64,000 nucleotides of DNA from Rhizoclosmatium globosum. Its lineage: Eukaryota > Chytridiomycota > Chytridiomycetes > Chytridiales > Chytriomycetaceae. The stretch spans positions 372,001 to 436,000 of the forward strand of contig MCGO01000006.1 in assembly GCA_002104985.1 (NCBI GenBank), given 5' to 3'. The notes beneath the pieces are model-generated. The model saw only the letters and a list, made by a program, of their open reading frames with translations. It had not been told where the DNA came from and did not search any database. The position numbers and the translations under genes were made by a program. Positions 45,973-56,429 of the stretch are shown here, one piece after another. How positions within the stretch are numbered: the first letter of the stretch is position 1; every line of letters starts with the position of its first letter.

Positions 45973-47128
45973 ATGATCACCGATGAACGACGAGTCCTCC
46001 TCTTTCAGCTCTTATTTCTAGGAACAGGAGTTATATCTACTATCGGAGCACAATGGGTCAAATACCGGGGTGCTGCCAATTCAATATCGTTTGTCACTTC
46101 ACTATGTCAGTTTATGGGCATGATCCTCGTCGCTGCATTACCGCCTCCAAAGACTCTTTTAGCCAAGCCGCGAACTTTGACAGTCCAACCAAGTGGATCG
46201 TTCCTGGATCGAATCAAATCTCATCTGTCACTCTATGGACCTGTGTCTATTAAAGGCGCAGCCCTATTATCAACATTAGAAGTCTCAGGAAACCTCATCA
46301 ATGTAGCTGGAATGTTCTTGACGGGATCAGGCCTCTATATGGTCATATACTCGTCTATCGTCGTCTTCACTGCCATGTTTTCCAAACTCCTACTCCCATC
46401 ATCTCGTCAACTCAACACTACACAATGGATATCCGTCTTCGCAATTTGTTTCGGACTCGCAATAACCGCGATCGAAAGCTCAGGACATCACGATAAGTCT
46501 GGGGAAGCTGTACTTCTTGGGATTGTCATTTGCTTGGTGGGAACGGGTCTGCATTCCCTCGTGTACGTGGGGACAGACCATCTGCTGGCTACAGAAGCTT
46601 CCACGCCTATTCGCAGTCTATTTATGTCGGGATGTTCTCGACGCTGTTTACCCTGGCATTATGCTATTTATCTCGATTCCAACACTCCTGACTCTTCCTC
46701 TGTTTGCACCTGACGTGATTATCGCGCATATGATTTTGATTCTAAGTTCATTGGGCCACTCACTCGCTTATTTTGAATTGGTTGAAGCAACTGGAGGTGT
46801 GGCGACAGGTGTTTTACAAGGGTTGCGTGCAGTGCTGGTGTTTGGTATAAGTGGGATGTGGTTTTGTGGACGAGACAGTGGGCAGTGTTTTACGTTCTCA
46901 AAGGGAATCGCCACCATAGTTGTTGTTTGTGGGGTTGTTGCTTTCTCGGCGGCGAAAGGAAGTGGTGCCAAAGAAAAGAAGGATGGATTGTTGGATAGTG
47001 CGTTAACGGCAGAAGATGAGGAAATAGGAATGGAAGATATGACGAAGTGGCGAAGGCTGGTAAATAATAATAAGTTTTATTACTTATTACCACGACCACA
47101 AACGAGATACTGGCGTATTGGTACTTGA
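45973..47128 (+). CDS. Drug/metabolite-transporter (EamA/SLC35-like) membrane protein
   Basis: Start MITDERRVLLFQLLFLGTGV. About ten hydrophobic helices, with GAQWVKYRGA, SLCQFMGMILVAAL, LSTLEVSGNLINVAGMFLTGSGLYMVIYSSIVVFTAMFSKL (the second EamA repeat start), TTQWISVFAICFGLAITAIES and a late EATGGVATGVLQGLRAVLVF. This is the fold and rhythm of SLC35F-type DMT carriers. The tail is acidic (TAEDEEIGMEDMTKW). One-base breaks near 46605 and 46650 shift the frame twice across the helix that reads YSQSIYVGMFSTLFT and then PGIMLFISIPTLL. Substrate unknown. The 3' end overlaps that of the gene on the other strand. Confidence 0.72.
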
Positions 47129-47495
47129 AGCTTTCTCGGGTTCTTTCTTTTTAGGCGCTTGAGTTTCAACAGCGATGGTGATTGGTTCTCTTTCAGGTAT
47201 TGGTTCCGAACTCTTCCGGCATTCCTTCCAAATCCTCAGCTCCTGTCTGCTCGAAGCCATGTATGAGGTCCATACAAAAGAACAAAGTGTGCACGTACCC
47301 ATAGAGAACCTTTGTGCAAGGATCGCAAGAACTGCCGCAACACCGAGAGGGGTCCCACTCAGGTTTCGTCCGTGTCTTTGCTATCCTGATCAAACACTCT
47401 TCTCGGAAAGGAGTTAATGTTGGCAACAGCTTTCGCAAAGTAGCAGATCGCTGAACTGGATCAAAGGCTTCCAACTCCGTCTCACTGTCGCTCAT
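47087..47495 (-). CDS. Small CCG-x2-C protein, possibly oxidoreductase-like (OXLD1) domain
   Basis: Start MSDSETELEAFDPVQR at 47495. The core KPEWDPSRCCGSSCDPC has the CCGSGC-x2-C pattern of the short oxidoreductase-like domain found in OXLD1 and fungal homologues. In the neighbouring frame the sequence continues FVWTSYMASSRQELRIWKE, which fits the domain's W-x2-Y... EL-x-x-W end, then a Pro/Glu-rich tail to 47087. A one-base break or a tiny intron near 47300 is implied. Otherwise the open frame ends at 47193. Function of the domain is not known. Its start codon overlaps an ATG on the opposite strand. Confidence 0.45.
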
Positions 47496-47535
47496 GGGCT
47501 GCTGGTTTTGGAAACAAAAACTGATTTCGAAACGG

Positions 47536-48076
47536 ATGCCAATCACCCAAAGTGAAGCCATAGACGCGCTTGTGCCGCTTGGATTCTCTGAATCGCAAGT
47601 TAAAGTTGCCTGGGAACAGACGGGCGGGGCTTCAGTTGAGGAGGTTGCCAACTTCTTGGTCCTAAGTATTGCAGATGACCAGCCAGTGCACACCAGCCAT
47701 TCAATACAGCTCGGAAGAATTAAATGCGCCGTATAAGATGGTTTTGGTGGTGAACTCGGCTCTGGGGATGTCAACAGGAAAGATAGCAGCTCAATGCTCG
47801 CACGCAACACTCGGCGCAGTACTAGCAGCAGGAGGTCCCGAAAACAATAATGTACAGCGATGGTTGCAACAGGGAGAGCCAATAATCGTTGTACAGTCTG
47901 GGAAACTGACATTGAAGGATCTGGAAGCGAAAAGTCTAGCGGAAGGATTGCCAGCATATCTTGTACGTGATGCTGGTAGAACTGAAGTTACGCCTGGAAG
48001 TATAACTGTGCTTGCTGTGGGTCCTGCTCCGAACACAAGGATTGATATTGTTACGCGTTCGTTAGCACTGCTATGA
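47536..48076 (+). CDS. PTH2: Peptidyl-tRNA hydrolase 2 with N-terminal UBA domain
   Basis: Hydrolyses peptidyl-tRNA and can bind ubiquitin-like partners. Start MPITQSEAIDALVPLGFSESQVKVA begins a UBA helix triplet (LGF, GASVEEVANFLV). After a frame break near 47680-47700 the catalytic domain reads KMVLVVNSALGMSTGKIAAQCSHATLG, the Pth2 signature, then WLQQGEPIIVVQ, LVRDAGRTEVTPGSITVLAVGPAP and the C-terminal IDIVTRSLALL. UBA-Pth2 architecture is common in fungi and plants. An in-frame ATG at 47494 is possible but overlaps the divergent gene's start. The gene is 101 bp before the dipeptidase gene. Confidence 0.88.
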
Positions 48077-48177
48077 TTTCATGATAATCTTGTATCTTCA
48101 AATTCAAATAAATAAAACAAGAAGACGGAACAGATACAATTGGAAGTGGCGTTCCGCATTTGCATCATCCAAAAAGA

Positions 48178-49655
48178 TGCACCGCAAAGAAACACAGGCA
48201 CTCCTTCGGCCTCAACCAGCGACACCACGGGGATCCTCGCTTCTCCGAGCAGCATTCGTAGTCCTTCAAGTTGCGGCGGTTGTTGTTGCCGTGCATGGTC
48301 TGTGGATGGTTTCGAGCCACGGCCTCGACTCGGAGCCCTGGTCGCCACTGCTTCCACGCGCCCCGCCAAACGAATCGCCGCTCGAGGCAGCGCAACGAAT
48401 TCTGCGACATGCGCCAGTCATCGACACGCACAATGATTGGCCGGGAAAGTGAGTGTCGTGCCCAACCCATCAATCAACTGTCTTATCTTTCCTAAACTAG
48501 GCTCAACTGGATCCTCAACTCAAAGCTTCACGACAAGTCCCTCGTAAACCTTCCTCCATCGCAGTTCCATACTGACATTACCCGAATCCGTGCCGGCAAC
48601 CTTGGAGTACAGTTCTGGTCTGCCTACGTTGGCTGTGCGGAATACACGAAGCAAACAAACGCAGTTCAAGAAACTCTCAATCAGATTGACCTCATCAAGC
48701 GATTGGTTGCAAAGTATCCGAATGAGTTTGCATTCGCGCGAACTGTTGCAGATATTCGTGCCGCCGCTCGGAAAGGCAAGGTTGCTTCTCTCATTGGTAT
48801 TGAAGGTGGTCATCAGATTGATGGGTCTATGGGTGTCCTTCGGCAATACTTTGAGTTGGGCGTACGATACATGTTTGTGCTTCATTATTCCCAACAGGTC
48901 CCATATCTCACACAATACACAGGACTCTCACTCATTCATGTCATACTGCCTGGGCTGATTCCTGTTCTCTGCCTCCCATCCACAACGGTATCTCAAGCGA
49001 AGGACATCGTTTTATTCGCGAAATGAATCGGCTTGGTATGATGATTGACATCTCTCACGTTTCTGCTGATGCAATGCGGCAGTCAATTGAGGCATCAAAG
49101 GTATAACCTAGAATTTCATAAGCACACGAAAGTTAACTTGGTAATAGGCACCTGTCATTTTCTCACACTCAAGTGCATATTCAGTTACGCCAGTTCCCCG
49201 AAATGTTCCAGACGATGTCTTGCGTATGCTCAAGGACAAGGATGGCGTTGTGATGATCAACTTCATGAAAGCCTACACATACACAAATGAAACTACAAAG
49301 ATGCGGTGTTTGGGAACTTGGGAGCATATGTCACACATCAAGAAGGTTGTTGGAGCACAATACATTGGGATTGGGGCTGACTTTGATGGAAGCGGGATTG
49401 ATGATTTTGCATTGAAGGATGTATCCAAGGTGAGACTGAGTCTTCTACCAAATAGAAGACTAATCACATGCAATTTAGTATCCTGAGTTAGTTGTTGAAC
49501 TGCTACGCCGCAAGTTCACTGAACAAGAAATCATTGGCATCACTGGTAGTAACTTGCTTCGGGTCATGGAGAAAGTTGAAAAGGTTGCTGCAAAAATGCA
49601 GAAAGATGATGAAAAGCTTGAGGAAGTTGGCATCATTGTTGAGAAAACGTGTTGA
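48178..49655 (+). CDS. Membrane-type zinc dipeptidase (M19, DPEP-like)
   Basis: Cleaves dipeptides (and in animals leukotriene D4 and beta-lactams). A type II anchor near residues 23-42 (SLLRAAFVVLQVAAVVVAVHGLW) places the catalytic domain outside. Motifs: VIDTHNDW (H-x-D zinc ligands), GNLGVQFWSAYVGC, LIGIEGGHQID (bridging Glu), RYM joined by an intron to TLTHSCHTAWADS, MMIDISHVSADAM (zinc His), FSHSSAYSV (second zinc His), VMINF and GIGADFDG. All fit family M19. Short introns at 48450, 48867, 49100 and 49429 join well. About 430 residues. It ends 14 bp before the end of the ABCC gene on the other strand. Confidence 0.9.
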
Positions 49656-49669
49656 AATATAATTGTTTA

Positions 49670-52600
49670 TTACTGATTTGAAACTGTTGCTAATTTGTGC
49701 AAATAGACTGCATTATCTGGTCCTGTTGCATCAACTAGTTGCTTAAATATAGAATTTGTTTGAGCCAAAAGGTTGGCTGGTGTGTCAAATTCCTCCAAAA
49801 TGCCTTGATTTAAACCAAGAATCTTGTCAAATCCTGCAATCATATCCAATCTATGGGCAACACACAAAACAGTGATTCCACTGAATTCTTTTTGTAAGCA
49901 TATTTGTATCAACCGATCTGATTCTACGTCCACACTTGAGCTTGCTTCATCAAGAACAACCAGCTTTGCCTTCTTCAATAGAACTCCTGCAAACAATAAG
50001 AGCTGTCTTTGACCTGCACTGAAGTTTTGCCCTCCATTTTCAACAACAGAGTCTAGTTGATCTTGAAGGCCTGCCACAAACTGCCGCAAACCAACCTTCT
50101 CAAGAACATCCCATATTTCTTGAGCTGTGTGCTTATTCTGAGGATCCAGATTACTTTGAATGGTACCTGAAAATAATATCGCAACTTGGGGTATCATTTC
50201 AATTGATTCCCGTAATTTTGAGAGTCCAAGCTGCGAGATATCTTGACCATCAATCAAAATTGCTCCACTTCTTGGTTCTACAATGCGAAATAATGTATCC
50301 ATCATGGATGACTTGCCTGACCCAGTACGTCCAACAATTCCCACCTTCTCACCAGCCTTGATTACAAAGCTTACGTTTTTGAGAATAAGACGTTCTGGAT
50401 TTCTTGGATAGCTCATATAAACATTTCTGAATTCAATAGTTCCCAGACATGGCCAGTTAGGAAGAGATGAATCAATAGGACATATGGCAGGAGCTTCTGA
50501 CGGGATTTTAATGTAGGCACTGAGCCTTTCGACAGCCACCATCTAAGTTTTAAATATTAAATAACTTAACAACCTGAGAGTTTACACACATTTGCTTCAA
50601 AGAGTCCTAAGTTCATGAGAAACGTATTCAGTTCTTCATTCAGTTGCAATCCAATTGTGACTGCAAAGCCAACAATAGATGAATTAAGCAGTCCATTTAC
50701 TCCAAGTAGTATCAAAGCCAGAACAAGGAGACATCCAAGGAGCTTAAGCCTAAGATTGAACCAGAACTGTGCATGAACCATAAGCAAGTGTGACTGATTG
50801 CATAGATCAATTTTAGGCAGTAATAAAGCTTCAAACTGAGACTGCAAGCCATATGCACGAATAGTATCAAGGCCATGTGAAGTTTCTGAAATGTGAGAGA
50901 GAAGAGGTGACTTTGACAAAGAACTCAAACGTTTTAACTCCCGATATGATGCATTATAGAACGAAAGAGCAGGAAAGTAAGAATACACACTGCGCCAAAT
51001 CCAATGAGCATAAATGGTGATGAAATGGCCATAATAACCATTCTTTGTATAACGTCAGTCATAAAACCTTTATAATTAAACTGACTTACGATGAAAGCAA
51101 GATAGCAGTAGACCATGCCAAGTCAATGACATTATCTCCCATACCAATTTCAAGTGTTTTTACATCTCCAGTCATTCGATTCAATATTTGACCAACTGGA
51201 TTGGCTTCAAAGAAAGACATTGGTGAACAAAGAATAGATTTCATAGCTTGATTATGAAGTGTATCACCAACATTTGCACAGGCCAATAATAAGGAAGCCT
51301 CAACAGCCACTGTAAGATGTGTTCAAATTAATAACTACTCTACACATAATTGTTACTCACAAAACACTAAACTCTGTCCTATACCCACACCAGTGTAGAT
51401 ATAAAGATAGTATGACTGGTTTAACTGCCATGAGTTACTGCTCCAAGCAGAAAGGGCAAGTTGGGAGGCCAAATATGTTGCAAAGTAGACCAAGAACAAT
51501 GTAGCAACAGAGAAACGTTGTAGTAAAGTCCAACTTGTGAAAAATAGCTTGTATGTCTTGAGAGAAACCATTCCCTGCAAATATACATTAGCTGTCCTAA
51601 AACATTTTCAAATATAGTACATAATCACGATCTTCTTTGATTAACTCTTCATGTGTGGTGTCCTTTTCAACAGGAACATCTTTGACTTGAGTTATACCTC
51701 TTGTCTTTTGGGGTTCACACTTTCCTTTCAGAGATTCTTTTTCATGAACAGTTGTCCACAGTAGTCCTTTTGCTGACATTAGATCAGAATATGAACCTTG
51801 CTCTACAATAGATCCTTTCTCCAACACAAGAATTTTGTCAGCATAAGAGAGCAGATGTAGCAAGTTTGTTGCTAATACAACAGTCTTTCCTTCACAAATA
51901 GCCCCAAGATGACATTCTTGAAGACCTCATTTGAAACTTGGGAATCTAAAGCGCTTAAGGAATCATCAAGCAGGAGTAAATCAGAGTCAAATACAAGTCC
52001 ACGAGCAAGGGCTATTCGGGAACGTTGACCTCCAGAAATGTTGGTTCCTTTTTCACCAATTTGAGAATATATTCCACCAGGGAGGGTTTTCAAGTCTCCA
52101 TTTAAGCAGCAGAGGTTAACTGCATTCTGGCATTTTGGTTGAAGTGACATGTTAAACAGAATAATGTTGTCTTCAATTGTTCCAGACAGAATACAAGGCT
52201 CTTGTGCACAATATGAAACTTCTTTGTCCATATATGAGCCTGAAAGGTAAATTTAGATTATGTCAAAGTTGGTAGTGTATTACTCTTCCTTGTGTCCTTG
52301 GAATTGATCCTGCAATGGCTGACAGAAATGAACTCTTGCCTGACCCAGTTGCACCTACAACCATAACCAGTTCTCCCTTATTGATAGTGCAGTTTAAATT
52401 CTGAAGAACTGAGCAAGGCTTTTTGCCCCAGTCAATATAGAGTGTATCGCAAGATTTCCCCAAGGCCTCAGTTTCAGGTGTCACCCCATCCAAGAAAAAG
52501 AAGCATTTTCCATTTCAACCAATATTTTAGTTTCTGCTTCTGACTGGTCAAATACACAATTCCATCTGTTTTATCAAGCTCATCAGCCCTCAGAAATGAC

Positions 52601-53041
52601 TCAACTCGCCCAAGGCAGGCCAATCCAGACAACATGGCATCAAATATTGATAGAAAGTGTGTTGAAACTTGTATAAGGGTCATTAACACAGATATTGCAG
52701 GGAATACTTGAGCTCCGCTCATTGAATTTCCCAAAGCACCATAAACAATGAACGTTATAACAACAGAAAGCTGCTGCTGACCCATAAGGTATGCATAGAG
52801 TATTAGACCAGTACCAATTCTGTTTCTCACTGCTTTTGTTTGTACAGCTCGAGCATTGAAAGTTTTGACGCAAATTCAGACTCTCTGCACCATACTTGAT
52901 AATTTTGCACCTATCAAGTATTTGAATGAGTTTTTGAGAGTATGTCAAATAGATTTCAAACCATAGAGATATTCGCGGAGAATTGAGGTTCTCGCGTCAA
53001 GACTATTTAAGTATTCCTTGCACACATGAGAGTAACGCGGA
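49670..53041 (-). pseudogene. ABCC (MRP/CFTR-type) transporter, 3' part after retroelement insertion
   Basis: Carries the end of TMD1, NBD1, TMD2 and NBD2 of a short ABCC exporter. The exon just left of the insertion reads YSHVCKEYLNSLDARTSILREYLYG and, across an intron, AKIIKYGAE, the ABCC D-x-R... E-L-x-G-K-x-IK motif. NBD1 has GATGSGKSS (Walker A), ISGGQRSRIALARG and LLLLDDSLSALD. NBD2 has GRTGSGKSS, NFSAGQRQL and LVVLDEASSSVD. More than eight short introns interrupt it. Uninterrupted, the gene would match ABCC proteins of ~1,200 residues. Because the element splits a coding exon, this part can no longer be translated in frame with its 5' part. Whether another intact allele exists is unknown. 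Confidence 0.85.
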
Positions 53042-54658
53042 GTGTTGGAGTCTGCGGATTACGCGGGGTCGTAATCCGCAGACTCCAACACTCCGCGTTA
53101 CTCCCTTATGGAAATCTTCCCATTCATGTATTAATTCAGCCGTTACTGCAGCGCAAGAATCTTTGCCTCTGCAGAATAAAACTTCACCATAACCTGTACT
53201 TTCGTCAATGATGACTATCATTGTGTCCTCCCTGTTTGGTGTTTCCACCGGTAATTTGATTGAATCCATATGGATTCTTTCAAGTACTCGCGTCGCTTTT
53301 GATTCATTTACTTTTGAGTAAATGGGTTCACGCCTTATCTTACCCAGTGCACAACTAATACAACGTTCCTTTGTACCGTTTTTACTACTAGATTTATTCG
53401 GTTTAACGTGATCACACTCAACCCCCACAATAACACCCTCAGAAATAGAAGAACGAATCAAATTAGGAGAGAAATGAGCCAAGTCATGTATCGTTGACCA
53501 GTCCACTTTCCGCCTTATTTGCTTCCTTTCTTCCCGCGCTTTGCCGGTGACTCCATCACCTTTGTCGTTGCTGTTGCGTTCTATTTCAAGTGCCATCAAT
53601 TGGTTAACCACGGAAGCTAACTTCAAAGCTAAAACTTTTTCGCTTACATCTTCTTCTGCAGCCTGAGAAACAGCAGCACTGCTCTCTTCCGCACCGTTGA
53701 GTTGGGAGTTGTGCTTCTTCAACTGAGTTCCCATCTCGTCCATATTAACACCAGGGCCAGTGGCATCGCTATGGGCCTTTCGATCGATTTTCTTGTTGAC
53801 GTTGTCAAGATCCGTTTTCAACTCATTGATTGTGGGCGCTATTAATGAATTGTCAATAGTGAAATATCTAGATGTAGAAGATTCCTCACTATTGTCTTCA
53901 GCCTTTTCCTTCGGCTTCGTTTTCAAAGACTCCACAAGAAGCTTGTTCAAAAGTTTCTTGTCGGCTGGGGACACTGCTTCCGAAAACCTAACTGGTTTCC
54001 TCACAGCTTCCGGTCCCAACATCTTGTACTCTCCACCTTCAATCCGTTCTGCAACAGGATGCCACACTTTGAACGGGGCTTTGCCGTACAACATTCCTTC
54101 TTTGGTCGTCAGGAATGCGCCGTTGTTAGAGTCCAGTTGAGAGCCCACTGAGAATAAATTCTCTGTTAGTGCCACAATATCTCTAACCTTTTTCATATGA
54201 AACTTCATACCGTTAACTTTTGTGACCAGATCCATGATTCCATCAACATTGGATTTGGCGTTCACAATACCAGAAACTGACTGTCCGGTGACCTTTTTAT
54301 AAGAGACTACTTTAGTACCACGTGGGAGATTCAAACTAGAATATCCATGTACCTGCGCTCCACTATCCATCGTCGTTTGTGTAGATCCGTCCACACGCTC
54401 AGTCTGAACTGAGGAAAGTTTCGTTGACGACGAAGGTGAAACATCAACCTCCATGTCGTCGGCGTTTTCAACTGGAATTGTAAGATCAATTACCATTTGA
54501 GTTCCTGCTCCAGTACCGTTGGAGGCTTTTGTAGACGTAGTTCCAGTCTTGGAGTCAAGTTCCTTGAGTCCGAGGCGGGATCTGAGGTTTGCAACAGCTG
54601 GAGATGGCTTGGTTGGCTTTTGGGTTGTATCGTCACCCTCTGGCTCGTTGTCGTCCAT
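53003..54658 (-). CDS. Copia pol fragment: aspartic protease, GAG-pre-integrase, integrase start
   Basis: 551-codon open frame. An acidic N-terminal linker leads to MDSGAQVHGY, the D-S/T-G retropepsin active site. Further on is the GAG-pre-integrase region (WSTIHDLAHFSPNLI, then CISCALGKIRREPIYS, giving a C-x2-C), then integrase core with IHMDSIKLP (first catalytic Asp) and MIVIIDESTGYGEV. Homology stops at WEDFHKG near 53103. The remaining ~30 codons are read through the palindrome and transporter flank and are not part of the original protein. The second and third integrase acidic residues, reverse transcriptase and RNase H are absent. It is in the -1 frame relative to gag, consistent with one missing base near 54690 in an originally single reading frame. 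Confidence 0.85.
   Translation of the reverse strand: MDDNEPEGDDTTQKPTKPSPAVANLRSRLGLKELDSKTGTTSTKASNGTGAGTQMVIDLTIPVENADDMEVDVSPSSSTKLSSVQTERVDGSTQTTMDSGAQVHGYSSLNLPRGTKVVSYKKVTGQSVSGIVNAKSNVDGIMDLVTKVNGMKFHMKKVRDIVALTENLFSVGSQLDSNNGAFLTTKEGMLYGKAPFKVWHPVAERIEGGEYKMLGPEAVRKPVRFSEAVSPADKKLLNKLLVESLKTKPKEKAEDNSEESSTSRYFTIDNSLIAPTINELKTDLDNVNKKIDRKAHSDATGPGVNMDEMGTQLKKHNSQLNGAEESSAAVSQAAEEDVSEKVLALKLASVVNQLMALEIERNSNDKGDGVTGKAREERKQIRRKVDWSTIHDLAHFSPNLIRSSISEGVIVGVECDHVKPNKSSSKNGTKERCISCALGKIRREPIYSKVNESKATRVLERIHMDSIKLPVETPNREDTMIVIIDESTGYGEVLFCRGKDSCAAVTAELIHEWEDFHKGVTRSVGVCGLRPRVIRRLQHSALLSCVQGILK
53029..53102. repeat. 74-bp fold-back palindrome at the element's 3' end
   Basis: Two 34-nt arms (53029-53062 and 53069-53102) are exact reverse complements, separated by the 6-nt loop CGGGGT. 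The left arm comprises 13 nt of transporter flank, including the target duplication, plus the first 21 nt of the element (TGTTGGAGTC...). The right arm repeats all of this inverted, plus ACCCCG, the next six LTR bases. Confidence 0.95.
53037..53041. repeat. Target-site duplication CGGAG (left copy)
   Basis: The five bases CGGAG directly abut TGTTGG at the left element terminus. The same five bases abut CAACA at the right terminus (56750-56754). Removing element plus one copy restores a continuous ABCC reading frame. Confidence 0.95.
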
Positions 54659-56424
54659 CTCAACGTCGGAATCGTCGACTTTACAGTTGTTGAGCTTCTT
54701 CTTGGCCTTCGCAGTTTGGCTTCCAACTCTTCAGCCTTTGCCTTCTTGTTCGTCAAAGCAAGGATTTGCTTTTCGTAGGCGGCAGATGACTGTTGGCGTT
54801 GGCGTTTACCACCAGTTGGTTGTTCTGGAATACTTGAACCACCAGAGCCAGCGTTAGCCTTTGGACCAGCCTTGCAATCAGCGCAATCAGGGCAGTTCCG
54901 AGCGTGTTGGTTCCTAGTTTCCATGGGTTTAATGTGTTTACACTCATTAGCCCAGAAACACTTCCTTCCAATGTCGCGCTCCTCCCATTTCCAGTGATAG
55001 CCACACCAATTAACTTCCTTTCCAGTTGGAGGCGCTCCAGTTGGACGTGGTGGTTTCGATCGTGGCGTCGGCTGGTTGTGTTGCTGAGTTGACGACTGGT
55101 TCGTTTGTGTTGGATTTCCACGTGTTACTTGTTTAATCTTTTTCGTTGGCACCTCCATTTCCATCGGATTCATTTTTGCTCGGTGGTTGATATACTTGAT
55201 GTTTTCAACGGCGTACATAGATTTGAGTGCTTCAATGTCTGGTACGTTCGAGCAATCGTTTTCACGAATATCATTCATGAGATTTGATAGAATATGGCCG
55301 GATACCGCGTCGTCCTTAATAATCGGCGCAAGTGTTTGTTGAAGTTTATCGACTGCAGTTACAACCATCTCGCGGCGCTTTTCGCAATTAAGTGGTTCGT
55401 TGGGGTAGGCTGACTCGTACGTGTCCCATAGCTCCTTGAAATCAATAAAGAGCTGATCGACCGAGTGATAATAAGTACCCTGTAGCTTCGTTTCACTGCT
55501 GCGCCATAGACTTTTGGTATCAATTTCTTTGATTCCAGACGCAATAGTATGTACTTTTAGAAATAATTCCTGGACCGTAGTACATTCCTTTGTATGATCC
55601 TGCCACCACTTAGACATCCATTTATCGGACCGCATTTCGTTCAAAGCCTTTGACATGCGATTAATAATATGGTCGCGTTCCTTATTGTGGGTTTCGGCGG
55701 CCTTTTGCAGTTCTTCAAACTCGGTAATTTGTTTCTTGTGTTTGTCTTTGAGTTGATTAATCTTGAACTGCGTTTTAACAATTTCTTCTTTGACGTGAAC
55801 GGCTTTTTCAACGTCGTTAAGTCGTCCAATAGGACCGGGAATAGTAGTCGCACCGGTACTGTCGTTTGGATCGTTAACTAACGCGTAAGTGACGTTCACC
55901 TTAATCGCTTTCGTATGGAATAGATCCATTTCGCACTTTTCATTCCCTTCCGCATAGACCTTGCGGATCTCCAATTCCTGCATCTCGTCGTTGAGTGTCT
56001 GGAACTCCAAACCTTGCGTAGCATGGAGGCCTTTCTTCGACGGGATTGGCTTTAATTGGAGGTTGGGACCAGTACTACCGGGCTTGGTGTCCAAGTATTC
56101 CTGCCAGCGGGTGAAGTTCCCACTGTTGATCATACTCTTGAACCAAGTAGTCATGGCGGTAATGCCGTCGGTAGCCTGTAGTTGTCTCGAAGTCGTGTTG
56201 GTCATTTTCTTTAATTCGTCGCTAATTTTGGTGTCATAAACTAATGGCAACCAATCAGCTTTTATCCTATTTGTAACACAAAGGACGTTAGAATCACACA
56301 ATCGAAAAATTTGGTGAGGGGGTTGTGATGCTCCTCCTTTGTTTCCGATTTGGGTGCTTTTTGGTCCATTGTTCCGAATCATTCCACTTTCGTTCGCTTC
56401 GCTCTCGACGGTTACTTCGTTCAT
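54490..56424 (-). CDS. Copia-type Gag protein
   Basis: 644-codon open frame beginning only 5 nt after the 5' LTR (MNEVTVESEANESG). Helical, charged, with a capsid-like middle (LFLKVHTIASGIKEIDTKSLW, YYHSVDQLFIDFKELWDTY) as in UBN2/gag-polypeptide of copia elements. A Cys/His-rich segment (WCGYHWKWEERDIGRKC... CKHIKP... HARNCPDCADC) stands where the nucleocapsid zinc knuckle lies, although it is not a classical CCHC. The last ~35 codons (after EELEAKLR) look out of frame. The natural reading continues in the -1 frame into the protease region, so this end is probably artificial. Function: particle assembly of the retrotransposon. Confidence 0.8.
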   Translation of the reverse strand: MNEVTVESEANESGMIRNNGPKSTQIGNKGGASQPPHQIFRLCDSNVLCVTNRIKADWLPLVYDTKISDELKKMTNTTSRQLQATDGITAMTTWFKSMINSGNFTRWQEYLDTKPGSTGPNLQLKPIPSKKGLHATQGLEFQTLNDEMQELEIRKVYAEGNEKCEMDLFHTKAIKVNVTYALVNDPNDSTGATTIPGPIGRLNDVEKAVHVKEEIVKTQFKINQLKDKHKKQITEFEELQKAAETHNKERDHIINRMSKALNEMRSDKWMSKWWQDHTKECTTVQELFLKVHTIASGIKEIDTKSLWRSSETKLQGTYYHSVDQLFIDFKELWDTYESAYPNEPLNCEKRREMVVTAVDKLQQTLAPIIKDDAVSGHILSNLMNDIRENDCSNVPDIEALKSMYAVENIKYINHRAKMNPMEMEVPTKKIKQVTRGNPTQTNQSSTQQHNQPTPRSKPPRPTGAPPTGKEVNWCGYHWKWEERDIGRKCFWANECKHIKPMETRNQHARNCPDCADCKAGPKANAGSGGSSIPEQPTGGKRQRQQSSAAYEKQILALTNKKAKAEELEAKLRRPRRSSTTVKSTIPTLRWTTTSQRVTIQPKSQPSHLQLLQTSDPASDSRNLTPRLELRLQKPPTVLEQELKW

Positions 56425-56429
56425 CTATA

